A DNA stretch of 35,314 nucleotides from Anaerotignum sp. Lineage in GTDB: Bacteria; Bacillota; Clostridia; Lachnospirales; Anaerotignaceae. Made by a program: the position numbers and the translations under genes. The stretch covers positions 1-35,314 of the forward strand of contig NZ_JAFUMA010000018.1 of assembly GCF_017483025.1 (NCBI RefSeq), given 5' to 3'. Position 1 is the stretch's first letter. Each line of letters opens with the position of its first letter. Below, piece by piece: positions 21,043-29,908 of this stretch. The notes beneath the pieces are model-generated. The model did no database searches. It was given only the letters and a program-made list of their open reading frames with translations, and was not told where the DNA came from.

Positions 21043-21864
21043 ATGTTGAAGGAAATGCTTGATAATGTGAGAAGAACTTGCCCTCTGGTACATAATATCA
21101 CCAATTATGTGACAGTAAACGACTGTGCGAATATCCTGCTGGCCTGCGGTGGCTCTCCCATCATGGCGGATGATGTGGATGAAGCGGAAGAGATCACTTC
21201 CATCTGCGGCGGTCTGAATATCAATATCGGCACCCTGAATCAGCGCACCATCCCTGCCATGCATCTGGCGGGCAAAAAAGCCAATGAACTGGGCCATCCC
21301 GTTGTTCTGGACCCCGTTGGTGCGGGTGCATCCAAGCTGAGGACAAAAACAGCGCAGGATTTGATCGAAGCTATCAAATTCACTGTTATTCGCGGCAATA
21401 TTTCCGAGATCAAAACACTGGCTCTGGGCACAGGCGGCGCAAAGGGCGTGGATGCCGATGTGGCAGATAAGGTGACAAAGGAAAACCTTCCCCAGGCGGT
21501 GGCTTTTGCCAAAGAATTTGCTAAGAAAACAGGTGCAGTCATTGCTATCACGGGGGCTATCGATATTGTTGCCGATGGCGAAAAAGCCTTCTGCATCTAT
21601 AACGGCCATCCCATGATGAGCAGCATCACCGGAACAGGCTGTCAGCTTTCTGCCATGACAGCGGCTTATGTGACAGCGAACCCCGAAAATCCTCTGGAAG
21701 CGGCAGCGGCGGCAGTCTGCGCCATGGGTATCTGCGGCGAGAAGGCCCATGCAAGGCTGACAGCTGAGGACGGAAACTCCAGTTATAGAAATTATATCAT
21801 CGACACCATTTTCAACCTGACAGGGGAGGAACTGGAACGGTGTGCAAAATACGAAATCATCTAA
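21043..21864 (+). CDS. thiM: Hydroxyethylthiazole kinase ThiM
   Basis: Phosphorylates 4-methyl-5-(2-hydroxyethyl)thiazole with ATP, making the thiazole phosphate used by ThiE. The 273-residue ribokinase-like protein starts MLKEMLDNVRRTCPLVHNIT and has NYVTVNDCANILLACGGSPI, VLDPVGAGASKLRT, VIRGNISEI and the anion-hole TGTGCQLSAM (GTGC Cys as usual catalytic region). ATG 21043 is preferred because AAGGAGG lies at 21028-21034; an in-frame TTG at 21025 is upstream of it. Second gene of the salvage operon, 18 bases after thiW. Confidence 0.95.
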   Translation: MLKEMLDNVRRTCPLVHNITNYVTVNDCANILLACGGSPIMADDVDEAEEITSICGGLNINIGTLNQRTIPAMHLAGKKANELGHPVVLDPVGAGASKLRTKTAQDLIEAIKFTVIRGNISEIKTLALGTGGAKGVDADVADKVTKENLPQAVAFAKEFAKKTGAVIAITGAIDIVADGEKAFCIYNGHPMMSSITGTGCQLSAMTAAYVTANPENPLEAAAAAVCAMGICGEKAHARLTAEDGNSSYRNYIIDTIFNLTGEELERCAKYEII

Positions 21865-21876
21865 GGAGAGATGGAT

Positions 21877-22518
21877 ATGAAATGTAAAAAAGAAACCATG
21901 CAGCTTTATGCGGTAACAGATCGCATGTGGACAGGCAAGCAGACCCTGATGGAACAGGTGGAGGATGCCCTGAAGGGCGGTGCTACCTGCGTGCAGCTGA
22001 GAGAAAAGGAATTGGACGAAGAAACATTCCTGCAGGAAGCCATCGAAATGAAGGCGCTGTGCGAAAAATACGGCGTGCCTTTCATCGTCAATGACAATGT
22101 GGATATTGCCATCAAATGCAAGGCGGACGGTATTCATGTGGGCCAGAAGGATATGGAAGCGGGCAACGTGCGCGCGCTGGTGGGGGAAGGCATGATCATC
22201 GGTGTTTCCACCCAGACCATGGAACAGGCCATTGCGGCGGAAAAAGCCGGTGCCGATTATCTGGGCGTTGGGGCTATGTTCAGCACCACAACAAAGCTGG
22301 ATGCCCGCGAAGTGACCCACGAAATGGCGAAGAAAATTACAGATGCAGTGGATATCCCTGTGGTTGCCATTGGCGGCATCAATAAGAAAAATATGCTGGA
22401 ACTGAAAGGTACAGGGGTAGACGGTGTGGCTCTGGTTTCTGCTATTTTCGGTGCGGAAAACATCGAAGCAGAATGTAAGGAACTGAAAGCCCTTTCCGAA
22501 GAGATGACAAAGGCGTGA
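21877..22518 (+). CDS. thiE: Thiamine-phosphate synthase ThiE
   Basis: Couples HMP-pyrophosphate and thiazole phosphate to thiamine phosphate. The 213 residues form the TIM barrel with LYAVTDR, GGATCVQLREK (pyrophosphate contact), VPFIVNDNVDIAIKCKADG, IHVGQKD, YLGVGAMFSTTTK, VVAIGGIN and VDGVALVSAIFGA. ATG 21877 is eight bases after AAGGAG; ATG 21871 would be too close to it. This is an intact ThiE, in contrast to the ThiE/TenI-like fragment near the broken thiS, which may explain why the latter could be lost. Confidence 0.95.
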   Translation: MKCKKETMQLYAVTDRMWTGKQTLMEQVEDALKGGATCVQLREKELDEETFLQEAIEMKALCEKYGVPFIVNDNVDIAIKCKADGIHVGQKDMEAGNVRALVGEGMIIGVSTQTMEQAIAAEKAGADYLGVGAMFSTTTKLDAREVTHEMAKKITDAVDIPVVAIGGINKKNMLELKGTGVDGVALVSAIFGAENIEAECKELKALSEEMTKA

Positions 22519-22557
22519 GCCTTTTTACAGCAGGAAAAAAGTTTGGAGGAATGAAGT

Positions 22558-23355
22558 ATGAAAACAGCATTGACCATTGCGGGCAGCGATAGCAGCGGCG
22601 GCGCAGGCATTCAGGCAGACCTGAAAACCATGACCATGAACGGCGTATTTGCCATGAGTGCTTTGACCGCTCTGACAGCCCAGAATACTGTAGGCGTACA
22701 GGGGATTTTTGAAGTGACACCGGAATTTCTGGGGATGCAGATCGACAGCGTATTTACAGATATTCGCCCCGATGCGGTAAAAATCGGCATGGTTTCTTCC
22801 GCAGAGCTGATTTCTGTCATTGCGGAAAAGCTGACAGCCTATCAGGCGGAAAATATCGTGGTAGACCCTGTGATGGTTGCGACCAGCGGTTCCAGGCTGA
22901 TCAATGAAGATGCTGTTTCTACTTTGAAGGAAAAACTGCTTCCTCTGGCAACGCTGGTAACACCTAATATCCCTGAAGCAGAGGTTTTGGCGGATATGAA
23001 GATCGAAAGCCCTGAAGATATGATCAGGGCGGCGGAAAAGATCAGCAAGGCATACAGCTGTGCCGTTCTCTGCAAAGGCGGCCACAGCATGAATGATGCC
23101 AATGATTTGCTGTACTATGATGGCAAATACCAGTGGTTTAAGGGGAAACGCATCCATAACCCCAATACCCACGGCACAGGCTGCACCCTTTCCAGCGCCA
23201 TTGCATCCAACCTGGCGAAGGGCAACGATCTGGCAACGGCGGTGGAACGGGCAAAGGAATATATTTCCGGCGCACTGGCGGCTATGCTGGATCTGGGCGC
23301 AGGCAGCGGCCCCATGAACCATGCCTTCGATTTGAAGGAAGCATATACAAAATAG
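22558..23355 (+). CDS. thiD: Hydroxymethylpyrimidine/phosphomethylpyrimidine kinase ThiD
   Basis: Phosphorylates HMP and HMP-P to HMP-PP, the other ThiE substrate. The 265 residues include ALTIAGSDSSGGAGIQADLK (3-22), VQGIFEV, VDPVMVATSG, LVTPNIPEAE and NTHGTGCTLSSAIASNLAKG, the standard ribokinase-fold landmarks with the GTGC anion hole. Start ATG 22558 after TTTGGAGG. Last gene of the thiW-thiM-thiE-thiD operon, closed by a terminator. With ThiM it allows growth on salvaged thiazole and pyrimidine. Confidence 0.95.
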   Translation: MKTALTIAGSDSSGGAGIQADLKTMTMNGVFAMSALTALTAQNTVGVQGIFEVTPEFLGMQIDSVFTDIRPDAVKIGMVSSAELISVIAEKLTAYQAENIVVDPVMVATSGSRLINEDAVSTLKEKLLPLATLVTPNIPEAEVLADMKIESPEDMIRAAEKISKAYSCAVLCKGGHSMNDANDLLYYDGKYQWFKGKRIHNPNTHGTGCTLSSAIASNLAKGNDLATAVERAKEYISGALAAMLDLGAGSGPMNHAFDLKEAYTK

Positions 23356-23362
23356 GAAACGA

Positions 23363-23395
23363 AAGGTCATTCTGATGAAAAGGATGGCCTTTTTT
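23363..23395 (+). terminator. Terminator of the thi salvage operon
   Basis: AAGGTCAT pairs with ATGGCCTT (one G-T pair) around a 13-base loop, followed by five or six T. Confidence 0.8.
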
Positions 23396-23413
23396 ATGTT
23401 GTCGGATATGTCC

Positions 23414-23442
23414 TTGCGTTCTGTCTCTTTTTCAGGTATATT
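23414..23442 (+). promoter_or_regulatory. Promoter of the LysR-type gene
   Basis: TTGCGT (23414-23419), 17 bases, TATATT (23437-23442), leaving a leader of about 65 bases. Confidence 0.6.
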
Positions 23443-23512
23443 AGGTGTAAGATTTATAAAATCGATGAAAATGAAAATAACATTGGATTTTCCGATGAAA
23501 AGAGGAATATTT

Positions 23513-24397
23513 ATGGATATCAAAAACCTGATCACTTTCATACATGTGGCGGAGCTGCGCAGCTTTACCAAGGCGGGGGATAAACTGGGATATTCCCAGT
23601 CCACAGTGTCTTTTCAGATCCGCCAGCTGGAAAACGAATTGGGCGTTCCTCTGTTTGAGCGTATCAACCGTACCGTTACCCTGACGGAGCATGGCGCTCG
23701 TCTTTTGCGCTCGGCTTATAAGATCAATGAATTGCTGCAGGGTTTTCAGGAGGAGACGAAAGGGGAAACGGAAGTAAGGGGGCAGGTGCGCATCGCCATG
23801 GCGGACTCCCTGAGCAGTGAGGTTATCCGCCGTATTTTCCCGGAGCTGCGCCGAAGATATCCCGGCATCACGCTGGAATGTATTTCAGCCGGGACACAGG
23901 AAATGTTTCGCCTGCTGAACCAGAATGAGGTGGATATCGTTTATACTTTGGACAATCATATTTATGATACGAATTATGTGATCCTGCAGGAATCCCGCAT
24001 TGGGGTGCATTTTGTTTCCGCGGCGGGGAATCCTCTGGCAGGAAGAGACCATATCCAGCTGGAGGAACTGGCAAAGCAGCCTTTCCTGCTGACGGAAAAA
24101 GGGATGAGCTACCGCCGCCTGCTGGATGAGCAGCTGGCAGCCCGCTCTCTGGAGATCCAGCCGGTATTCGTCAGCGGCAATGCGGATCTGATCGCTGATC
24201 TGGTGGTGCAGAACGCAGGCATCGCCCTGCTGCCCGATTATGTCACCAGACCCTATGTGGAAAAAGGAGCATTGCGCTATCTCAATGTGCCGGAGGTGAA
24301 TATCGAGATTTGGACACAGCTTCTGCATCACAGAGATAAATGGGTATCTGAGCCTATGCGTATCGTTATCGATTATCTGCGCCGCTGTGCGCTGTAA
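23513..24397 (+). CDS. LysR-family transcriptional regulator
   Basis: DNA-binding regulator of 294 aa. Residues 1-60 form the winged helix: MDIKNLITFIHVAELRSFTK, then AGDKLGYSQSTVSFQIRQLE, LGVPLFERINRTVTLTEHG. The rest is the two-lobed effector-binding domain (RIFPELRRRYPGITLE, QNEVDIVYTL, DLIADLVVQNAGIALLP). The start at 23513 is fixed by AGAGGA; the open frame upstream crosses the promoter. The target and effector are unknown. The next gene begins 18 bases downstream in the same direction, so the two are cotranscribed; regulation of the peptide importer further on is a guess only. Confidence 0.92.
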   Translation: MDIKNLITFIHVAELRSFTKAGDKLGYSQSTVSFQIRQLENELGVPLFERINRTVTLTEHGARLLRSAYKINELLQGFQEETKGETEVRGQVRIAMADSLSSEVIRRIFPELRRRYPGITLECISAGTQEMFRLLNQNEVDIVYTLDNHIYDTNYVILQESRIGVHFVSAAGNPLAGRDHIQLEELAKQPFLLTEKGMSYRRLLDEQLAARSLEIQPVFVSGNADLIADLVVQNAGIALLPDYVTRPYVEKGALRYLNVPEVNIEIWTQLLHHRDKWVSEPMRIVIDYLRRCAL

Positions 24398-24414
24398 AAA
24401 AAGGAGGAAGCATC

Positions 24415-24873
24415 ATGTGGTATGCGTTAGCTGAATTATTTGATGGATATGATAAAACACTGGAACTGTACTATGGGGCGGAACTGACAGATGTAGCGGC
24501 AAAGCTGGAAAAGATCTGCGATGAACTGATGCAGTTTGATCTGGAAGAAATGACCATGGATGAGATCGATGCTTACTATACCGAGGGATACGATGAATAT
24601 GAAGCTATGACAGAAACACCTTCGGAGGAGACGATTTCCGGCCTGCATTTTGCCTGCAACGACGGGAAGATCGATGTTTTTACCGTGGAGGAAGGCTATG
24701 CTGCTTTGCAGGATGCCTTTGCGCTCTACAGAAGTGGAAAGCTGAAAGGCTGGAAGCTGGCGGATGGCGTGGCAGAAGAAGAAGGGGAACTGCAAAAACT
24801 GGCAGAGGAATGGAAAGCCCTTGCCAGGGGTACTGCTGATACAGAAAACCTGCAGTATTTTACAAAAGGATAA
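24415..24873 (+). CDS. Acidic protein of unknown function
   Basis: A 152-residue cytoplasmic protein that I do not recognise. It is strongly acidic (many Glu and Asp; for example FDLEEMTMDEIDAYYTEGYD near residue 40), with few basic residues, no signal peptide and no transmembrane segment. Predicted helices alternate with a short segment ISGLHFACNDGKIDVFTVEE (about 74-93). Start ATG 24415 lies after AAGGAGG, in an operon with the LysR gene, and a strong terminator follows. The good ribosome site and clean codon use argue that it is real. Confidence 0.8.
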   Translation: MWYALAELFDGYDKTLELYYGAELTDVAAKLEKICDELMQFDLEEMTMDEIDAYYTEGYDEYEAMTETPSEETISGLHFACNDGKIDVFTVEEGYAALQDAFALYRSGKLKGWKLADGVAEEEGELQKLAEEWKALARGTADTENLQYFTKG

Positions 24874-24886
24874 ATCGAAAGAAAAG

Positions 24887-24913
24887 AACGCCGCATAAGG
24901 ATGCGGCGTTTTT
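24887..24913 (+). terminator. Terminator after the LysR/acidic-protein operon
   Basis: Perfect ten-base stem AACGCCGCAT / ATGCGGCGTT with an AAGG loop and a T run. Confidence 0.93.
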
Positions 24914-24970
24914 CCATTATAAGTAAGGAAGAAATCGGTGCGGAAATAAAAACAAAATCCCGTCAAAATG

Positions 24971-24999
24971 TTGAATTTCATGGGGAAATGTGATAATGT
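24971..24999 (+). promoter_or_regulatory. Possible promoter of the dpp operon
   Basis: TTGAAT (24971-24976), 17 bases, TAATGT (24994-24999) preceded by TGA. It gives a leader of about 115 bases (to 25121), in which I see no ORF and no familiar element. Confidence 0.45.
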
Positions 25000-25121
25000 T
25001 AGATATTATGACATACTGGATAGTCGATAAATCTGTCCATGGCACTTTTATACATGACAGTGGTAACGTGATTTTGTCCAGGAAAGAATAGAATTGGTTT
25101 TGACCATAGAAAGAATGTGAA

Positions 25122-26126
25122 ATGATGCATCCATCCGATATCATACTTGAAATAAAAGATCTCTGTGTGGAATTCCAGACGGTGGAAGGCACTGTTCGCG
25201 CAGTCAATAGCCTGAATTATACCCTCCATAAAGGGGAAAAGCTGGGTATCGTTGGCGAAAGCGGCAGCGGCAAGAGCGTTTCCTCTCTGGGTATCATGCA
25301 GCTGATCCCCAATCCCCCAGGGAAGATCACCAATGGCAGTATTCTGTATAAGGGTGAAAATCTGGTGGAAAAAAGCGAAAAGGAAATGCAGAAGATCCGC
25401 GGCAATGAGATCTCCATGATCTTCCAGGAGCCCATGACTTCCTTAAATCCTATCATCAAATGCGGCAAGCAGATTGCCGAAACTTTGCGTTTGCACCGTG
25501 GACTGGATAAGAAAACAGCCATGGAAGAGGCTATCAGGATGATGAAGGCCGTTGGTATTGCCAACGCAGAAGCCCGCGCCCATGAATACCCCCATCAGAT
25601 GTCCGGCGGTATGAGACAGAGAGTGATGATCGCCATGGCCCTGGCCTGTCAGCCGCAGATCCTGATTGCCGATGAACCTACGACTGCCCTGGACGTGACG
25701 ATTCAGGCGCAGATCCTTGACCTGATCCGTGATCTGAATCGGGAAATGGGTACTTCCGTCCTGTTTATTACCCATGATCTGGGTGTTGTCAATGAACTTT
25801 GCGATACCGTTATCGTTATGTACACAGGCCGTATTGTGGAAAAGGCTTCCGTAAAGGCGCTGTTTGAACAGCCTCTGCATCCTTATTCCATCGGTCTGCT
25901 GAACGCCATTCCTAAGATCACCAGGGAAAGAGAGCCCCTTTCTACCATCGAAGGTATGGTGCCCAATCCTACAGAAAAGATCGAAGGCTGTTCCTTCTGG
26001 CCCAGATGCCCCAAGGCAACAGAAAAATGCAAAAAAGACGCGCCTCCCATGGTAGAAGTGAGCGAGGAGCGACAGGTAAGATGCTGGCTGTATGCCGCAG
26101 AAGAAAGCAAGGAGGTTAGCTTATGA
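25122..26126 (+). CDS. dppD: Dipeptide/oligopeptide ABC transporter ATPase (DppD/OppD)
   Basis: First of two ATPases driving peptide import, 334 aa. Walker A GESGSGKS (about 43-50), Q-loop [11 protein letters not shown], signature MSGGMRQRV, Walker [13 protein letters not shown] and switch FITHDLG are all present. The C-terminal extension carries the Cys-containing [18 protein letters not shown] typical of DppD/OppD. Two adjacent ATGs (25122 and 25125) compete, and the ribosome site (AGAAAGAATG) is weak, unlike elsewhere in the window. The end overlaps dppF by four bases (ATGA). Confidence 0.94.
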   Translation: MMHPSDIILEIKDLCVEFQTVEGTVRAVNSLNYTLHKGEKLGIVGESGSGKSVSSLGIMQLIPNPPGKITNGSILYKGENLVEKSEKEMQKIRGNEISMIFQEPMTSLNPIIKCGKQIAETLRLHRGLDKKTAMEEAIRMMKAVGIANAEARAHEYPHQMSGGMRQRVMIAMALACQPQILIADEPTTALDVTIQAQILDLIRDLNREMGTSVLFITHDLGVVNELCDTVIVMYTGRIVEKASVKALFEQPLHPYSIGLLNAIPKITREREPLSTIEGMVPNPTEKIEGCSFWPRCPKATEKCKKDAPPMVEVSEERQVRCWLYAAEESKEVSL

Positions 26127-27088
26127 CAGCCCAGAACAAAGAAGTGCTGATGAAAGCCGACCATGTAAAAGTACATTTTAAAGGAAAAACGAAAAAATCC
26201 GGCGTAGTCAAAGCCGTTGATGATGTCAGCTTTGAAATCATGAAGGGCGAGACCTTTGGCGTAGTAGGCGAAAGCGGCTGTGGGAAATCTACCCTTGGCA
26301 GAACTTTGGTGCGCCTGCTGGCCCCTACAGAAGGAAAGGTCTATTTGGAAGGCAAGGAAATTTCCTCTTTGAAGGGGGAAGAACTGAAAAAGATGCGTAA
26401 GGATGCCCAGATCATTTTCCAGGACCCTTCTGCCAGCCTGAATCCCAGAAGAACCATCAAACAGATTTTGATGGAACCCTTTGAAATTCACGGGGTGGAA
26501 CCCGGCGTGAACGTGGAAGAACGTATTCTGGAGCTGCTGCAGCTGGTTGGTCTGGATACTTACCACCTGAGCCGTTATCCCCATGAACTTTCCGGTGGCC
26601 AGAAACAGCGTATCGGCATTGCCAGAGCGTTGGCGCTGAACCCTAAGATCATTGTCTGCGACGAAGCCGTTTCCGCTCTGGACGTTTCCGTACAGGCGCA
26701 GGTGCTGAACCTGCTGCAGGAACTGAAGGAAAAGCTGGGTCTGACCTATTTCTTTATTTCCCATAACTTGAACGTGGTTTATCAGGTCAGCGACCGCGTT
26801 GCGGTAATGTATCTGGGTCGTATTGTGGAAATTGCGGATTACGCGCAGCTGTATGAAAAGCATAGCCACCCTTATACGGAAGCATTGCTTTCCGCCATCC
26901 CTCAGGTGGACGGCGAGAAAACAGAACGCATCCATCTGGAAGGGGAGCTGCCCAGCCCCTCCGATCCACCCAGCGGGTGCCATTTCCACACACGCTGCCC
27001 CAAAGCCTGCGACAGATGCAGACAGGAAGTGCCTGTATTCAAGGAAATCGAAGTGGGGCACTTTGTAGCGTGTCACTTATATGATTAA
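26123..27088 (+). CDS. dppF: Dipeptide/oligopeptide ABC transporter ATPase (DppF/OppF)
   Basis: Second ATPase of the importer, 321 aa, forming a heterodimer with DppD. Walker [10 protein letters not shown] (about 50-58), Q-loop [12 protein letters not shown], signature [10 protein letters not shown], Walker [15 protein letters not shown] and switch ISHNLN are intact. The C-terminal oligopeptide-transporter extension has [15 protein letters not shown]. Its Walker B has EAV in place of the more usual EPV/EPT, which is also seen in other DppF proteins. Start ATG 26123 after AAGGAGG, overlapping dppD. Confidence 0.94.
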   Translation: MTAQNKEVLMKADHVKVHFKGKTKKSGVVKAVDDVSFEIMKGETFGVVGESGCGKSTLGRTLVRLLAPTEGKVYLEGKEISSLKGEELKKMRKDAQIIFQDPSASLNPRRTIKQILMEPFEIHGVEPGVNVEERILELLQLVGLDTYHLSRYPHELSGGQKQRIGIARALALNPKIIVCDEAVSALDVSVQAQVLNLLQELKEKLGLTYFFISHNLNVVYQVSDRVAVMYLGRIVEIADYAQLYEKHSHPYTEALLSAIPQVDGEKTERIHLEGELPSPSDPPSGCHFHTRCPKACDRCRQEVPVFKEIEVGHFVACHLYD

Positions 27089-27149
27089 GGAGTCCCTTGC
27101 CGCGGAAGCCCGCGGTAACTCATATAAAAAATACTAAGGAGGAATTACT

Positions 27150-28748
27150 ATGAAAAAGAGACTTATGGCTCTGGCTATGGCTGCTATGATGGCACTGGGT
27201 TGTGCTGCATGCGGCGGCGGAGCAGACACTGCATCTGATGCAGAAGCAGGCAACACAGTAGTCGTTGCCATTGGCGGCGGTTTCGCAACACTGGACCCTG
27301 GCTATGTTTATGAAAAATATCCTACACTGGCGCTCAATGCTTGCTACGAAACTCTGTTCAAATTCTTCGAAAACGACGGCGCACCCGAACCCCTGCTGGT
27401 TGATACTTACGAATTTTCCGAAGATGCAAAAACACTGACACTGACACTGAAAGACGGCATTGTATTTGCCAGCGGCAACCCCATGACATCCGCTGACGTT
27501 GCTTTCAGCATCAATCGTGTAAAGAACCTGCAGTCCAACCCTGCATTCTTGGCTGATACAATTGCAAGCATCGACACACCCGATGAAAAAACAGTTGTAC
27601 TGAACCTGACACAGCCCGACTCTGCCATTACAGCAAAACTGTGCTATCCTTCCTTCGCAATTCTGGATAGCGAAGTTGTGAAAGAAAACGGCGGTACTGA
27701 TGCAGAAGATGCTGCAACAACAGACACAGCACAGGCTTACCTGGATACCGCAAGTGCTGGTTCCGGTATGTATATCCTGACAAGCTACACACCCGACGCT
27801 GAATTCGTTCTGGAAAAGAACCCTAACTACTGGGGCGAATCCACAAACGTAGATAAATACATCGTTCAGATCCAGCCCGATGCAAATACACAGATGATGA
27901 CTCTGGCAAGCGGCGACCTGGATGTTGCTATGAACATGACAGACGATACAATGGCTGAAATCGAAGGCACAGAAGGTATCGCAATGATCAACGGTGCTAC
28001 AAACACAGTAGGTTTCATTATGATGAACATGGATGAAACATACGGCGGCCCCGTTTCCAATCCTCTGGTACAGCAGGCGATCAGAAAAGCTGTTGACTAC
28101 GCTGGCGTAAAAGATCTGGTTGGCGAAGGCACAGCAACACCTTACAGCATCATTCAGACAACATTCATGGGCAACAAAGGCGAAAGAGCTGCTGATTACA
28201 CAAATATCGAAGAAGCAAAAGCTCTGCTGGCACAGGCTGGCTATGCAGATGGTTTCACAGTAGATATGACAGTATCCGACCTGGATATGGAAGGTATCCT
28301 GCTGACAGACCTGGCACAGAAAGTTGCTGATGACCTGGCACAGATCGGTATCACAGTGAACATCGTAACACAGGCATGGGGCGGCGGTTACGGCGATGCA
28401 TACCGTGACGGTACACTGGGCTTCACAGTAATGTACTGGGGCACAGACTACAATGACCCCAACGTACAGCTGGAATTCCTGCCCGGCGCTATTGTTGGTC
28501 TGAGAGCTGGCTGGACTGCTGATATGGATCCCGAACTGGCAGCAATGTATACAGCAGCAATGGAAGAAACAGACGTAGATGCAAGAGCTGCAATTCTGGG
28601 CCAGATCCAGGATGCGACATATGAAAACGGTCCTTTCATTATGATCGCGCAGGCTCCCGCACACATCGGTTACAACACAAGACTGGAAGGCGTTGATATT
28701 TCCGACCCTTACACACTGGATGTAACAAAGATCAATATCGTTGGTTGA
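27150..28748 (+). CDS. dppA: Peptide-binding lipoprotein of the ABC importer (DppA/OppA)
   Basis: Extracellular solute-binding protein family 5, 532 aa, capturing peptides for the DppBC channel. The N-terminus MKKRLMALAMAAMMALGCAA is a lipoprotein signal with Cys18 or Cys21 as the anchor, followed by a flexible GGGADTASDAEAG linker. Family landmarks are LDPGYVYEKYPTL, LVDTYEFSEDAKTLTLTLKD, FASGNPMTSADVAFSINRV and the late PDNDPNVQ-like TDYNDPNVQLEF segment. Start ATG 27150 follows AAGGAGG. Codon use (ACA, GCA, GTA, GTT) matches the ribosomal-protein genes more than the flanking transporter genes, implying high expression. It lies between the ATPase and permease genes. Confidence 0.93.
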   Translation: MKKRLMALAMAAMMALGCAACGGGADTASDAEAGNTVVVAIGGGFATLDPGYVYEKYPTLALNACYETLFKFFENDGAPEPLLVDTYEFSEDAKTLTLTLKDGIVFASGNPMTSADVAFSINRVKNLQSNPAFLADTIASIDTPDEKTVVLNLTQPDSAITAKLCYPSFAILDSEVVKENGGTDAEDAATTDTAQAYLDTASAGSGMYILTSYTPDAEFVLEKNPNYWGESTNVDKYIVQIQPDANTQMMTLASGDLDVAMNMTDDTMAEIEGTEGIAMINGATNTVGFIMMNMDETYGGPVSNPLVQQAIRKAVDYAGVKDLVGEGTATPYSIIQTTFMGNKGERAADYTNIEEAKALLAQAGYADGFTVDMTVSDLDMEGILLTDLAQKVADDLAQIGITVNIVTQAWGGGYGDAYRDGTLGFTVMYWGTDYNDPNVQLEFLPGAIVGLRAGWTADMDPELAAMYTAAMEETDVDARAAILGQIQDATYENGPFIMIAQAPAHIGYNTRLEGVDISDPYTLDVTKINIVG

Positions 28749-28763
28749 TTTTGATTTGATTTT

Positions 28764-28856
28764 CCCGAGGCAGGCTTCTGCCTGCCTTGGGTTTATTAAA
28801 AACAGATATTTCCGTGAGAGCGCAGAAAACTGCGGACTGACGGAAGTGTCTGTTTT
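28764..28856 (+). promoter_or_regulatory. Stacked hairpins between dppA and dppB
   Basis: A 12-base stem CCCGAGGCAGGC / GCCTGCCTTGGG (28764-28791) is followed by a longer three-part hairpin: AAAACAGA/TCTGTTTT, TTCCGT/ACGGAA and CGCAG/CTGCG (28799-28856). There is no good T tract. Such structures after a binding-protein gene often stabilise its mRNA or cause partial termination, giving more binding protein than permease. Confidence 0.65.
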
Positions 28857-28888
28857 CGAGTAACAAGCAATTTTGAGAGAGGTGTTTT

Positions 28889-29908
28889 ATGGATACGTTA
28901 AAATTTATTGCCAAAAGGCTGGTGTATATGATCATCATGCTTTTGGGCGTGGCAACCTTGGTATTTTTCCTGACGAAGGCGCTGCCCGGCGATGGTACCA
29001 CAGCGAACCTGAGCCAGAGAGCCCTCAGCGACCCTGAGATCGTAGCGGCTTACCGCGCGAAGCATGGTCTGGATAAGCCCGTTATCGTGCAGTATTTCAT
29101 TTATATGAAAAACCTGCTGCAGCTGGATCTGGGTACATCCATCCGTACGAATAAAGATGTTCTGGGAGAACTGATGAGATGCTTCCCTGCCACCATCGAA
29201 CTGGCATTATTTGCTATCGTCATCGCGGCTGTTTTTGGCATCCTGTTTGGTGTGATCAGTGCAATTAAAAGAAATAGCATCATCGATCAGATCGTGCGTG
29301 CCATTTCCGTCACCGGCGTAAGCATCCCCAGCTTCTGGTTTGCGCTGTTGGTGCTGTTCCTGCTGTATTATAAACTGCAGCTGTTCCCCGGCCCCGGTCG
29401 CCTGAGTACAGGCTTTGCGGCACCCCAGACGGTGACAGGTCTGTATGTGATCGACAGCCTGCTGGAAGGCAATATCCCGAAAGCGATGGATGCCCTGAGC
29501 CATCTGATTTTGCCCGGTCTGGTACTGGCTTCCTTTACCATGGGCCTCATCACAAGAACGACCCGTTCCAATGTGCTGGATGTTATGTCCACAGATTATA
29601 TCCGTACGGCAAGGGCAAAAGGCCTGAGCCAGACAAAGCTGATCCTGAAGCATGCCCTGGGCAATGCACTGATCCCTGTGCTGACGGTTATCGGTCTGGG
29701 TCTGGGCAACCTGCTGGGCGGTATGGTTCTGGTAGAAACGATCTTTAACTGGCCCGGTGTTGGTCAGTTTGCCTATGAATCCGTTCTGGCGGCGGATTTC
29801 CCTTCGATCATTGGCGTATCTTTGTTGGTTGCGCTGAATTATATGGTTATCAATACGATCATTGATATTCTGTATGGTATCATTGATCCCAGAGTGAGGT
29901 GCAACTGA
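28889..29908 (+). CDS. dppB: Dipeptide ABC transporter permease DppB
   Basis: Membrane subunit, 339 aa, with an N-terminal helix (LVYMIIMLLGVATLVFFLTK), a long periplasmic loop (LPGDGTTANLSQRA ... FIYMKNLLQLDLG) and five further helices. The ATPase-coupling EAA-type loop reads YIRTARAKGLSQTKLILKHA (about 237-256). Conserved NALIPVLTVIGL follows, and the end GIIDPRVR is typical. Start ATG 28889 after GAGAGGTG. Its stop overlaps the dppC start in TGATG. Confidence 0.94.
   Translation: MDTLKFIAKRLVYMIIMLLGVATLVFFLTKALPGDGTTANLSQRALSDPEIVAAYRAKHGLDKPVIVQYFIYMKNLLQLDLGTSIRTNKDVLGELMRCFPATIELALFAIVIAAVFGILFGVISAIKRNSIIDQIVRAISVTGVSIPSFWFALLVLFLLYYKLQLFPGPGRLSTGFAAPQTVTGLYVIDSLLEGNIPKAMDALSHLILPGLVLASFTMGLITRTTRSNVLDVMSTDYIRTARAKGLSQTKLILKHALGNALIPVLTVIGLGLGNLLGGMVLVETIFNWPGVGQFAYESVLAADFPSIIGVSLLVALNYMVINTIIDILYGIIDPRVRCN

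Noticed and set aside
20668..22320. 550-codon minus-strand open frame across thiW, thiM and thiE
   Set aside because: It is antisense to three recognisable genes, with no motif of its own.
27120..28664. Cys-rich 514-codon minus-strand frame opposite dppA
   Set aside because: The cysteines are an artefact of reading the abundant ACA codons backwards as TGT; dppA itself is unmistakable.
28821..28834. CGCAG-AAAA-CTGCG as a terminator
   Set aside because: No T run follows; it is the tip of a larger hairpin between dppA and dppB.
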